From H2-BAC3 sp045863035 (GTDB lineage Bacteria > Bacteroidota > Ignavibacteria > Ignavibacteriales > Ignavibacteriaceae): 64,000 bases of DNA. The position numbers and the translations under genes were made by a program. The notes under the pieces were generated by a model, which saw only the letters and a list, made by a program, of their open reading frames with translations, did not search any database and had not been told where the DNA came from. The DNA is taken from assembly GCA_045863035.1 (NCBI GenBank), contig BTUV01000001.1, positions 62,001-126,000 of the forward strand, given 5' to 3'. Each line of letters opens with the position of its first letter. Position 1 is the first letter of the stretch. Shown piece by piece: positions 8,155 to 16,471 of this stretch.

Positions 8155-9001
8155 CTTTTTTTAACTTGCAACTTACTTTGGTTCCCAATAACTGTTTTAG
8201 ACGATCTTCTATATCTCGAAGTTCATAAGATTTCAAAGTCCCCCCATCAACTTTTTTCACTCTTTTTGTTTTATGAATTGGCGCATCTGTTGAAAGTAAT
8301 TCCCTTACGAGTGATTCAACTTTTCGTACTGATAAATTATCCTGAAGAATTTTACCCAGTGCAAAAAGCTGTTTTTCTTTATCAGGGAGATTAATCAATG
8401 CTCTTGCCTGTCCCATTGAAATTTCTTCAGCGATAAGTTTTTCCTTTATCTCATCAGGGAGTTTAAGGATTCGCAAAGAATTTGCAATAGTTGACCTGTC
8501 TTTACCAACCCGCTCTGCTATATCATCCTGATTAAGACCACAATCCTCCATCAGCCGCCTGTATGCAATACCAATTTCGACCGGATTAAGTTTTTCCCTC
8601 TGAATATTTTCGATGAGTGCCATCGCCAGCATCACATCATCAGAATCGACAGTTATTATATATGCCGGAATTTCCGGATATCCGATTTCCTTAAATGCTC
8701 TTAGTCGTCTTTCACCTGATATGAGCTGGTACCGATTCTGATAACTGCGGACTGTAACCGGTGTAATTAATCCATTTTTCAGTATAGAGTGTTTTAATTC
8801 ATCAAGAGGTTTCTGATCAAAAACTGTTCTCGGTTGGAATGGATTCGGGTCAATTAACTCAACATCAAGATTCCTGAAATTAACAGATGTGTCTGATTCA
8901 AAAACTTTTGCAGGTTCAGACTCATGCTGCGATTCAATATCACGTTGCACTTTTATCAGTGCATCTAATCCCCTGCCCAGAACTAATTTGTTCTTACTCA
9001 T
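8069..9001 (-). CDS. parB: Chromosome-partitioning protein ParB
   Basis: A 310-aa CTP-dependent DNA clamp that loads at parS sites and works with ParA in origin segregation. The domain order is complete: N-terminal ParA-stimulating start LGRGLDALI (8-16), CTPase motifs PNPFQPR (52-58), GERRLRA (96-102) and ENIQRE (131-136), a helix-turn-helix at about 156-180 (LNQDDIAERVGKDRSTIAN), and a C-terminal dimerisation domain. It lies 8 bases downstream of parA in the chromosomal (soj-spo0J) arrangement. I found no full parS palindrome in the window. Confidence 0.96.
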   Translation of the reverse strand: MSKNKLVLGRGLDALIKVQRDIESQHESEPAKVFESDTSVNFRNLDVELIDPNPFQPRTVFDQKPLDELKHSILKNGLITPVTVRSYQNRYQLISGERRLRAFKEIGYPEIPAYIITVDSDDVMLAMALIENIQREKLNPVEIGIAYRRLMEDCGLNQDDIAERVGKDRSTIANSLRILKLPDEIKEKLIAEEISMGQARALINLPDKEKQLFALGKILQDNLSVRKVESLVRELLSTDAPIHKTKRVKKVDGGTLKSYELRDIEDRLKQLLGTKVSCKLKKDGSGEIIIEYYSSLEFEGIVEQLFTITR

Positions 9002-9009
9002 ATCTGAAA

Positions 9010-9774
9010 TTACTTCATATTATTTCTGGTTAGAATTTCATCAGCAAGACTAAGATAGTCTCTTGCACCGATTGACAGAGCGTCATACATTATAATCGGC
9101 TTACCATGACTGGGGGCCTCTGAAATTCGTACGTTTCGATGAATTATTGCTTTAAAAACTTTGTCACCAAAATATCGCTTCACTTCCTCTGAAACCTGTG
9201 TTGAAAGCCGCAACCTCTGATCAAACATGGTCAGAAGAACTCCTTCAATAGTAAGTTGCTTATTAAGATTTTGTTTTACAATATTTATGGTATTTAGCAG
9301 TGCGCCCAAACCCTCTAAAGCAAAATACTCACACTGTACTGGTATGAGAACACTATTTGCAGCGGTAAGAGCATTAAGCGTCAGAAGCGATAATGAAGGA
9401 GGACAGTCGATCAGCAGAAAATCATAGTGTGGTACCAAATCTTTAAGAGCTTCCGATAAGCGTCTTTCCCTTTCTCTCATATCAACAAGTTCAATTTCGG
9501 CTCCAACCAGGTCAATAGACGACGGGATTAAATCCAAAAATGGCATGATGGAGCGGATTACGGTTTTCTCTGCTGACTTCTTCCCAATCAGAACTTCGTA
9601 TATCGTTGAATCTGACTCGTGGATACCGATACCGGAAGATGTGTTTGCCTGAGGGTCAATATCAATAAGAAGAATTTTCTTCTCAGCCGCCGCTAAGGAA
9701 GCCGCCAGATTGATGGAAGTGGAAGTTTTTCCTACACCGCCCTTTTGATTAGCTATGGCAATAATTTTGCCCAT
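9010..9774 (-). CDS. parA: Chromosome-partitioning ATPase ParA (Soj)
   Basis: A 254-aa deviant Walker ATPase that binds nucleoid DNA and drives ParB-parS segregation. I use the ATG at 9774 (MGKIIAIANQ); a GTG three codons upstream at 9783 is also open. The P-loop KGGVGKTS is at residues 11-18 with the signature second lysine, then DIDPQAN and the Walker B LLIDCPPSL. The short N-terminus, without an HTH domain, is the chromosomal type. It heads the unit parA-parB-DUF5683-Yip1-nadB and lies 80 bases downstream of the glycosyltransferase gene. Confidence 0.96.
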   Translation of the reverse strand: MGKIIAIANQKGGVGKTSTSINLAASLAAAEKKILLIDIDPQANTSSGIGIHESDSTIYEVLIGKKSAEKTVIRSIMPFLDLIPSSIDLVGAEIELVDMRERERRLSEALKDLVPHYDFLLIDCPPSLSLLTLNALTAANSVLIPVQCEYFALEGLGALLNTINIVKQNLNKQLTIEGVLLTMFDQRLRLSTQVSEEVKRYFGDKVFKAIIHRNVRISEAPSHGKPIIMYDALSIGARDYLSLADEILTRNNMK

Positions 9775-9863
9775 TTTTCTCACAATTACTGAAACTTAAC
9801 CCGCTAAAATAAAAAAATCCGACCCCAGAATGAAGGAATAAACCCAATAGATGAAAATGAGTC

Positions 9864-10526
9864 TCATTTATAGGATTTGAACAGAACCCTCAAAAAACCT
9901 AAAATGGCATTGGAATAATTCATTTTACTCGGTTGTCCTGTATAAATTGTTGGAATTTCTACTTCGGTGACAACTAAACCCCGCTTCGATGCAGATATTA
10001 AGATTTCTGTCTCAGATTCATATCCATCAGATTTGGGGAGGATAGGAAGTATTTTTTCCAGTCGATATACCCGAAAGCCCGATTGACTGTCATTGAGTTT
10101 GTACCCGGTTCTTAGATTTATCATAAAAGAAGTAAGAAAATTACTTAATCTCCGGTGTAAAGGCATATCACTGCCCGCTTTTTTTCTTCTCCCGATTACA
10201 ATATCGGCTTGTTCTATGGCTTTTATGAGATTTGGGATATGTTCGGGCGGATGCTGCAGATCGCCATCCAGCGTAATTACAATTCCGGCCTTCTGCTCAT
10301 TAGCTTGCCTAAATCCCTCGTTTAAACTAAACCCCTTTCCCCGGTTAACATTCCTGTCAATTATTGTGATTTTAGGATCATCCGGGATTTTACTAAGAGT
10401 TTGATCATTTGAGCCATCATTAACTACGATTATCCGGTCAGCAAAAGGTAGAGTCCTAAGAAGAAGTTCATAGATTGAACTCTCCTCATTATAACACGGA
10501 ACAATTACGACTGTATGATTGGTCAG
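9864..10526 (-). CDS. Family 2 glycosyltransferase (DPM1-like), CTG start
   Basis: The frame codes for a 220-aa GT-A glycosyltransferase. It reads VVIVPCYNEESSI (6-18), IIVVNDGSND (32-41), a nucleotide-binding turn DRNVNRGKG, the catalytic DGDLQHPPE (87-95) and IGRRKKAGSDMPLHRRLSN, as in polyprenyl-phosphate mannosyl/glucosyltransferases. It has no C-terminal membrane domain. An in-frame TAA lies directly upstream of CTG at 10526, and the first ATG is at codon 121, inside the catalytic domain. The CTG shares a CTGA overlap with the cdaA stop, the equivalent of the common ATGA coupling. Hence CTG is the likely start. Gene finders limited to ATG/GTG/TTG would report only the 100-aa C-terminal half. 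Confidence 0.82.
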   Translation of the reverse strand: MTNHTVVIVPCYNEESSIYELLLRTLPFADRIIVVNDGSNDQTLSKIPDDPKITIIDRNVNRGKGFSLNEGFRQANEQKAGIVITLDGDLQHPPEHIPNLIKAIEQADIVIGRRKKAGSDMPLHRRLSNFLTSFMINLRTGYKLNDSQSGFRVYRLEKILPILPKSDGYESETEILISASKRGLVVTEVEIPTIYTGQPSKMNYSNAILGFLRVLFKSYK

Positions 10527-11329
10527 TTAATCTGCTCTTTGTTAAAGATTGAATTTTTCCCCTTCACCTTATAAACGGCTATTAGTCGATTTTTGAGCGC
10601 TTCCCGAGAAAGACCACGATACAGTTTTCCATCATCCGCCACAGAAATACTGCCGGTTTCCTCAGAAACAATAACGCTTATGACATCCGCAACCTCTGAT
10701 ATCCCAAGCCCGGCCCGGTGTCTCATTCCAAGAGTTTCACCGCTAAACTGAGTAATACCGGTAAGTGGCAGTGTAGCTCTTGCGGCTTCCACAATGTCAT
10801 TTTTTATTATAACTGCTCCATCATGCATCGGTGAACGCGGGTAAAATATTGACCGCAATAGATTTTTTGTGACCTTTGCATTAATAAGTTCACCGGTTTC
10901 GCTGAAACCTCGTATCCCGCTGGATTTGTTAACCACAATAAGCGCTCCGTGTTGCAACTGAGCCATCTCAAAAGCTGCGTCTGTAATGATATCAGGTACG
11001 TCAGAATGTTCAGATTTAAGCCCGAATCGTAAAAACGGACTTTTTGCAACAAAGACCAATAATCTTCTGATTTCAGGTTGAAAAAGGATGATAAAAGCAA
11101 TAATCCAGATATCTGTGATAAACTTCAGCAGCCAGCTTAATGCCTTTAAGTTAATAAGCTGAGCTCCGAATGAGAGAAATAATACCACCAGGAGTCCCAA
11201 AAATATTTGAGCAGCTATGGTTCCACGTAATAGCGTATAGAGTTTATAAATGATAAATGTTACGATTCCGATATCGAATAAATCAAGAACCGAAACATTA
11301 AGAAAACCTATTCTGAAGAGATCAAACAT
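10523..11329 (-). CDS. cdaA: Membrane diadenylate cyclase (c-di-AMP synthase)
   Basis: Makes cyclic di-AMP from two ATP. The 268-aa protein has three N-terminal membrane helices (about 15-33, 37-55, 68-85) and a cytoplasmic DAC domain with the catalytic DGA at 170-172 (MHDGAVI) and RHR at 203-205 (GMRHRAG), plus the SEETGSIS strand. This is the CdaA (DacA) architecture rather than DisA. It overlaps folP by 8 bases upstream, an arrangement known in Bacteroidota, and the glycosyltransferase by 4 bases downstream. The CdaR and GlmM partners found next to cdaA in Firmicutes are absent. Confidence 0.95.
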   Translation of the reverse strand: MFDLFRIGFLNVSVLDLFDIGIVTFIIYKLYTLLRGTIAAQIFLGLLVVLFLSFGAQLINLKALSWLLKFITDIWIIAFIILFQPEIRRLLVFVAKSPFLRFGLKSEHSDVPDIITDAAFEMAQLQHGALIVVNKSSGIRGFSETGELINAKVTKNLLRSIFYPRSPMHDGAVIIKNDIVEAARATLPLTGITQFSGETLGMRHRAGLGISEVADVISVIVSEETGSISVADDGKLYRGLSREALKNRLIAVYKVKGKNSIFNKEQIN

Positions 11330-12137
11330 CCATGCTCCGCAGAAAGTTAAAAAGTTTCTTTATATTTTTTCCATTTGAAGTGTTATGAGTGCGAATTATT
11401 GATGCCCCTTTATAAATCAGCATACTTTCCAAAAAACCTGACGCAGTATCACGTTCTGAAACATCCATATCAAGGACACTCTTAAAAAGAGATTTTCGTG
11501 AAACTCCGATCATTACCGGTAAATTAAATGAAGTAAATGAATATAATTTACTTAAAATCAACTGGTTATGCTGTACTGTCTTACCAAACCCGATACCCGG
11601 ATCTATTGCATATACAGGTACATTCAGATTATTGCATTCTGAAATTTGTTTGCCCAGATATTCTTTAACATCGGAGAGAACATCCAAATAATGTGGGGAA
11701 TCCTGCATTGTTTGCGGAGTTCCCTTAATGTGCATTAAAATTATGGATATTCCTTTACCTGAAAGTGCGGGTAACATATTGGTATCTAAAACACCCCCGG
11801 AGATGTCATTAACAATATCTGCTCCTTCACTTATTGCCCTGAGAGCAATTTCTGACTTATAAGTATCAATCGATAATTTTAGTCCGGGATAATTTTTTTT
11901 TGCGTAAAGAATAGCTGGCTTTACTCTATTCCACTCTTCATCAACCGATACCGGCTGTGCTCCCGGACGGGTAGATTCACCGCCAATATCTACAATATCA
12001 GTTTCATCTTGAGCTATTTCATCAATTCTTTTCTTGAGCGAGTCTGTATAAACATACCTGCCACCGTCACTAAATGAATCAGGGGTACAGTTCAGGATAC
12101 CCATAATCTCAATCCTATTAGTAAGCGGGAAATTCAT
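11322..12137 (-). CDS. folP: Dihydropteroate synthase
   Basis: Condenses p-aminobenzoate with hydroxymethyl-dihydropterin diphosphate in folate synthesis; the target of sulfonamides. The 271-aa TIM barrel shows GILNCTPDSFSDGG (13-26, metal-binding Asn16), DIGGESTRPGA (50-60), the SIDTYK strand, INDISGG-type sequence (VNDISGG), DPGIGFGKT and GVSRKS, with the C-terminal RTHN. All conserved active-site elements are present. The first gene of the folP-cdaA-GT2 unit, it lies 68 bases below nagA. Confidence 0.96.
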   Translation of the reverse strand: MNFPLTNRIEIMGILNCTPDSFSDGGRYVYTDSLKKRIDEIAQDETDIVDIGGESTRPGAQPVSVDEEWNRVKPAILYAKKNYPGLKLSIDTYKSEIALRAISEGADIVNDISGGVLDTNMLPALSGKGISIILMHIKGTPQTMQDSPHYLDVLSDVKEYLGKQISECNNLNVPVYAIDPGIGFGKTVQHNQLILSKLYSFTSFNLPVMIGVSRKSLFKSVLDMDVSERDTASGFLESMLIYKGASIIRTHNTSNGKNIKKLFNFLRSMDV

Positions 12138-12205
12138 AATATATTTAAAGAAACATTCTACTTATTTGATGATAAACTATTCTCTATAAATAAGTTAATC
12201 GACTT

Positions 12206-13372
12206 TTAATTAGACCTTTTATGGTGTTTTATCTTTCCGTTTAAGACGGTCATTACAACCTCATAATGATCATTCAAAACAACAATGTCAGCCGTTTTCC
12301 CCACGGCAAGAATCCCCTTTTTATTTTCAATATTCAGTACTTTTGCTCCATTCAATGACGCCATTCTCAAAGCGTCAGTTAATCGTGCTCCCGCAGTTTC
12401 CATTAAATTTTTAATTGCAAGATTGAGGGTAAGAGTGCTGCCCGCAAGTGTTCCATCTTCAAGAAATGCTTTTTTATCTTTCATGTAAACTTTTTGGTCT
12501 GCAAATTCATACTCACCTTCGTGCATACCGCCTGCCCTGATAGAATCAGTTATGAGAATAATTCCATTTGCTCCTTTAAGTTTAAGCAAAAGTTCCATTA
12601 CAGCCGGGTGGACATGAAGCGTATCAGCAATGAGCTCAATCTTCAGTTCATTCCTTAGTAAAGAACCCAGCACAACACCCGGATTGCGATGATGAAATGG
12701 CCTCATTGCATTAAAAATATGCGTAACATGAGCAGCACCGTTGTCAATCGCAAGTTCAATTTGCTCATAACTTGCTGTTGAGTGACCGATTGAAAGCACT
12801 ACGCCTTTCATTGCTGCGGCTCTCATAACTTCAAACGCACCTGGTAATTCAGGTGCAATAGTCATTATTTTGATATTTCCTTCAGATGCTTCCCACATAG
12901 CTTCCCAAGATTCAACACTTGGCTTCCATAAATATCCCTCATTCATTGCACCTTTAAGTTCAGGATTAAGATAGGGACCTTCCATGTGAATACCATAAAC
13001 ATTTGAATCAGGGTTTTCCCTGATGAACTGTGCAACCCTCCTTAAATCTCCTAAAAGCTGCTCAGTTGGCTTTGCATACAATGATGCCAAGAGCGTAGTT
13101 GACCCATGTCTCAGAAAATATTCGGATGCACTTTTGATACTCTCAATTGACTGATCTGCAAAACCATACCCGCCGCCGCCATGAACAAGCAAATCAACAA
13201 ATCCTGGAGCAATAGTATATCCGCTGACATCAATCACCTGACTGTTGTCGGGAATGTCAACATCAGATACTTTCCCCAGTTCGGTTATCTGACCATCTTC
13301 AAAAATGATAGTACCGTTTTTTACTATTCTGAAAGGTGTTACAATTCTTCCGCCAACTAATGCGATGCTCAT
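12206..13372 (-). CDS. nagA: N-acetylglucosamine-6-phosphate deacetylase
   Basis: Hydrolyses GlcNAc-6-P to glucosamine-6-P, which NagB then deaminates. The 388-aa amidohydrolase has the metal motif LVHGGGGYGF, MEGPYLNPELKGA (Glu ligand), the HSTAS turn with a His ligand, THIFNAMRPFHHRNPG with the second His, and the catalytic Asp in LITDSIRAGGM. It completes, with nagB on the other strand at 16468, a pathway for recycling GlcNAc from peptidoglycan or external glycans. It lies 15 bases after rpe in the PASTA-rpe-nagA unit. Confidence 0.95.
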   Translation of the reverse strand: MSIALVGGRIVTPFRIVKNGTIIFEDGQITELGKVSDVDIPDNSQVIDVSGYTIAPGFVDLLVHGGGGYGFADQSIESIKSASEYFLRHGSTTLLASLYAKPTEQLLGDLRRVAQFIRENPDSNVYGIHMEGPYLNPELKGAMNEGYLWKPSVESWEAMWEASEGNIKIMTIAPELPGAFEVMRAAAMKGVVLSIGHSTASYEQIELAIDNGAAHVTHIFNAMRPFHHRNPGVVLGSLLRNELKIELIADTLHVHPAVMELLLKLKGANGIILITDSIRAGGMHEGEYEFADQKVYMKDKKAFLEDGTLAGSTLTLNLAIKNLMETAGARLTDALRMASLNGAKVLNIENKKGILAVGKTADIVVLNDHYEVVMTVLNGKIKHHKRSN

Positions 13373-13387
13373 AAATAGATTCTGTCC

Positions 13388-14074
13388 TTAATTATTCAAT
13401 AATTTTTTTAATCTCATGGTTGCGGCAGTTGGATTGTCATCACTAAAAATAGATGACCCTGCTACAAAAATATCGCATCCCGCCGACTGCAATTCTTTGA
13501 TGTTATTTTCCCCTATGCCGCCATCCATCTCAAGTTTGAATTTCAGTCCATGTTTTTCGCGGAAATCCGCAAGACGTTCAGTTTTTTTCTTTGTATAATC
13601 TATGAACCTCTGACCACCGAATCCAGGGTTTACTGACATCACAAGAACCAGGTCAATTTTTTCCAATAAGTACTCAAGAGTGGACTCATGCGTGGCCGGG
13701 TTTAACGACAACCCGGCTTTTACACCTGATTCCTGGATTCTTTGGATTGTTCTGTCTGCGTGAAGAGACGCTTCAATATGAAATGTAAGATATTCAGGTT
13801 TGAGTTTTAAGAATGAGTCAAGATGATCTTCCGGATGAAGAATCATCAGATGAACATCCATAGGAAGCTTTGTGCATTTTTGAGCCGAACTGACAATCAA
13901 AGGACCAAAGCTGATGTTTGGCACAAATCTACCATCCATTACATCACAATGAATTAGGTCAGCACCGGCCAGTTCAACCTGCCTGATAGATTTTTCAAGA
14001 TTAGAGAAATCTGCTGATAAAATTGAGGGGGCAATCTGATACTTGGACAATTTAAAATCCCTCCCCGGTTTCAT
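13388..14074 (-). CDS. rpe: Ribulose-phosphate 3-epimerase
   Basis: Interconverts ribulose-5-P and xylulose-5-P. The 228-aa TIM barrel has PSILSADFSNL (17-27), HCDVMDGRFVPNISFG (about 42-57, with catalytic Asp and metal His), MDVHLMI, the second catalytic Asp in EMDGGIG and MSVNPGFGGQRFI. The N-terminal ten residues (MKPGRDFKLS) are an extension; the family usually starts close to the first IAPS strand. It overlaps the PASTA gene by 23 bases, so translation is likely coupled to it. Confidence 0.95.
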   Translation of the reverse strand: MKPGRDFKLSKYQIAPSILSADFSNLEKSIRQVELAGADLIHCDVMDGRFVPNISFGPLIVSSAQKCTKLPMDVHLMILHPEDHLDSFLKLKPEYLTFHIEASLHADRTIQRIQESGVKAGLSLNPATHESTLEYLLEKIDLVLVMSVNPGFGGQRFIDYTKKKTERLADFREKHGLKFKLEMDGGIGENNIKELQSAGCDIFVAGSSIFSDDNPTAATMRLKKLLNN

Positions 14075-14816
14075 CTGGTAGCCGGGACTCTTTAGTTACA
14101 AAAAGTTCAACCTGATCCCCCGGATTAAGTTTAGTGCCTGCCGGAGGGTACTGATCTATAATGGTATTCGGTGCCAGTTGAAAAGAAGGTTGAAAATTGA
14201 TTTTGCCAACCTTTAGACTAATTTGGCTGAGGATAACCTCGGCTTCTGAGAGTAGTTTACCAGCCAAAACCGGAACTTCAATTGTTCCTGGCAACTCACC
14301 TTTGCTAACGGAAATCCCCACCTTAGTCCCCTCTTTCAGGAATGTTCCGGCCGGAAACTGCTGAGAAAGAATTTTATCTTTATTTTCTTTGATTTCAATA
14401 ATTTCAATTGAACCCAGCTCAAGATTCATTCTCTCTAATGCTAATTTTGCTTCATTTATGGTTTTCCCAAGTAAATCAGGCACTACAACTTTCTGTGCAC
14501 CGCCACTAATTACCAAATGTACCCTACGACCATCTTTAACCTGCTCACCAGACTTTGGGCGCTGATTTAACACAAGACCGGCTTCCTTTCTCGGCTGAGG
14601 CATAGTATCGCTGATAACAGGGGTAAGCCCGGCATCAGACAAAATCTGCATCGCTTTTGAGATGTTAAGACCTTCTACTTTCGGCACAGTTCTGACTTCT
14701 GAGCTCACATACCATGGGAAAAAGAGGAAATTCAGAAAGAGAGTAATTATACCAAAAGCCCCTAAAAAATAGAGAAGTTTTAACAAAAACTGACTATTAA
14801 TCTTCATTTTCATCAT
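14052..14816 (-). CDS. Membrane-anchored protein with three PASTA domains, no kinase
   Basis: A 254-aa protein with a short cytoplasmic N-terminus, one membrane helix (about residues 10-33) and three extracytoplasmic PASTA repeats at about 40-107, 109-177 and 178-245. Each repeat carries the family pattern of VPDL/VPxLxG, A-x-x-x-L and DQxPxxG-type ends (for example NQRPKSGEQV and DQYPPAGTKL). PASTA domains bind peptidoglycan or muropeptides and normally sit on Ser/Thr kinases or penicillin-binding proteins; here there is no catalytic domain. Such stand-alone PASTA proteins occur widely in Bacteroidota. First gene of the PASTA-rpe-nagA unit. Confidence 0.85.
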   Translation of the reverse strand: MMKMKINSQFLLKLLYFLGAFGIITLFLNFLFFPWYVSSEVRTVPKVEGLNISKAMQILSDAGLTPVISDTMPQPRKEAGLVLNQRPKSGEQVKDGRRVHLVISGGAQKVVVPDLLGKTINEAKLALERMNLELGSIEIIEIKENKDKILSQQFPAGTFLKEGTKVGISVSKGELPGTIEVPVLAGKLLSEAEVILSQISLKVGKINFQPSFQLAPNTIIDQYPPAGTKLNPGDQVELFVTKESRLPDETGEGF

Positions 14817-14845
14817 AGTAATATATAAATTGAAGGCATGTTAAA

Positions 14846-14853
14846 CAAAGATA
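14846..14853 (-). promoter_or_regulatory. Candidate -7 element of the PASTA-rpe-nagA operon
   Basis: On the minus strand TATCTTTG matches TAnnTTTG exactly and lies 30 bases from the PASTA start codon in the 56-base divergent spacer with rqcH. There is a TTTG farther upstream but 26 bases away, longer than the spacing of the other promoters here. Confidence 0.4.
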
Positions 14854-14872
14854 CAGTGTCCGCAGGGATTAG

Positions 14873-16471
14873 ATGATCACAAATTATTTTTTTCTGCTCA
14901 GGAGTGCAAAAGAACTAAACAAAAAACTCAGTAATTCAGTACTTTTAGACTGTTTTTCCCAAGAAAAAGATTCCTTGATTATCAGTTTTTCAATGAATTT
15001 TTCCGAAAATTCGCTTGAATTCGCAACAAAATTCCCCGGCTCCCACCTGATGCTCAGGGAGAATTTTTCCCGTGCCAGGAAAAACACCCTTAGTTTTACC
15101 ATCATTCCTTCCGGGGCAAAGTTTTCAGGAATCCGATTCCATGTAAGTGATAGAATTATTGTGCTGGATTTCGAGCCGAATTATTCAATTCTCCTATACT
15201 TTCGGGGGGCACGAACGAATGCCTTTTTTTTCGATGGTAACCTTGTTTCCCCTTTTCGTAAATCTGACAGCGAATTGCTGGAAGAAATAAGGGATTTACT
15301 CCTTACGGATAAATTCTCCCATCTACTACAAAATGTCGAGGATTTACCAGCTTATGAGCTGATAACTATTCAAGACCCGCGATTGGGAAAAGAAATAGCG
15401 GCTGAACTTGCGCAAAGAATACAGGGCTCTGATGACACCGATTCTGAGCTCCGGAAAATTATATCCGGGATATTACATGGCAGATTCAGGATTTCTGCTG
15501 ACAAATCAGGGTATAGAATTCGTCCGGAATGTTTTCTTGAGCAAAATCCTGCTGATTCATTTTGCGAAAGTGCGCTGGAAGCAGTCTCCATTCTGATCAA
15601 AAGCAACTTCAGGGAAACACGTTTCCGCCAAAAAAAGTCACAGCTCGTGAAAGAATTTACCGCTCAAATAAAATTATTTAACAAAAGAAAAGAAGATATT
15701 GAAAACAGAATAAAACTGGGTAACAGGTCGGCCTTATTTGAAAAATACGCCCAAATTCTACTGATGTACAACGATAAGAAGGAAAAAGGGATAACAGAGC
15801 TTAAACTGCCAGACTATATGAGCCAGGGTGAAATTGTCAGAATTCCACTCGATGAAAAGCTGGATATAAACCAAAATACACGAAAGTATTTTGACAGGGC
15901 AAAAGAAGAACACCAGAGTTACGAGGCATCGGTTGCGAAACTTCCCGAAATAAGAGACAAAATCAGTAAATTTGAATCGGATTTAAAATTAATTGAGAAT
16001 TGTAAGAGTTTGTTAGAACTGTCTTCCTTTGAGGAGAAGGAACAAAAGAATAAAAAGCCGAAAACCGCTGATGATGCGGTAAAATTCCGGGCTTTCAGAA
16101 TTGAACCAAATTTTATCGTTTACGTTGGTAAGGACAGCAGGCAAAATGATGAGTTAACGCTCCACTTTGCGAAGCCAAATGATATCTGGATGCATGCAAG
16201 AGGTTGTCCCGGTTCTCATACAGTATTAAGGGATACCTCCGGAAAGAACACATTCGGCAAAGATGTAATAAAAGCAGCAGCTTCAATCGCGGCTTATTTC
16301 AGTAAGGCCAGAAACGCTAAATACGTGCCGGTTGCATATACTGAAAAAAAATATGTTGTAAAACGAAAAGGTATGGAACCGGGTAAAGTTCAGATGATGA
16401 GGGAATCAATAGTGATGGCTGAGCCGGCGCTTCCAAAAGATGAATTAAATTCCAAAGGAGATGAGTTATGA
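14873..16471 (+). CDS. rqcH: NFACT-family protein, RqcH-like ribosome quality control factor
   Basis: A 532-aa NFACT protein. An N-terminal NFACT-N domain (about 1-210) is followed by a helical and coiled-coil middle (about 225-395, charged repeats such as KLFNKRKEDIENRI) and a C-terminal NFACT-R domain from about 405 with the signature NDIWMHARGCPGSHTVLR. RqcH binds 50S subunits carrying stalled peptidyl-tRNA and recruits tRNA-Ala to add C-terminal alanine tails. The older name, fibronectin-binding protein, is less likely to reflect its role. The N-terminus is divergent, so the exact function is inferred. The stop overlaps the nagB start by four bases (ATGA). Confidence 0.85.
   Translation: MITNYFFLLRSAKELNKKLSNSVLLDCFSQEKDSLIISFSMNFSENSLEFATKFPGSHLMLRENFSRARKNTLSFTIIPSGAKFSGIRFHVSDRIIVLDFEPNYSILLYFRGARTNAFFFDGNLVSPFRKSDSELLEEIRDLLLTDKFSHLLQNVEDLPAYELITIQDPRLGKEIAAELAQRIQGSDDTDSELRKIISGILHGRFRISADKSGYRIRPECFLEQNPADSFCESALEAVSILIKSNFRETRFRQKKSQLVKEFTAQIKLFNKRKEDIENRIKLGNRSALFEKYAQILLMYNDKKEKGITELKLPDYMSQGEIVRIPLDEKLDINQNTRKYFDRAKEEHQSYEASVAKLPEIRDKISKFESDLKLIENCKSLLELSSFEEKEQKNKKPKTADDAVKFRAFRIEPNFIVYVGKDSRQNDELTLHFAKPNDIWMHARGCPGSHTVLRDTSGKNTFGKDVIKAAASIAAYFSKARNAKYVPVAYTEKKYVVKRKGMEPGKVQMMRESIVMAEPALPKDELNSKGDEL

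Noticed and set aside
9855..9869. Perfect 7-bp inverted repeat AAATGAG-T-CTCATTT after the glycosyltransferase
   Set aside because: The spacer is a single base and no T run follows on the minus strand, so it is not a convincing terminator.
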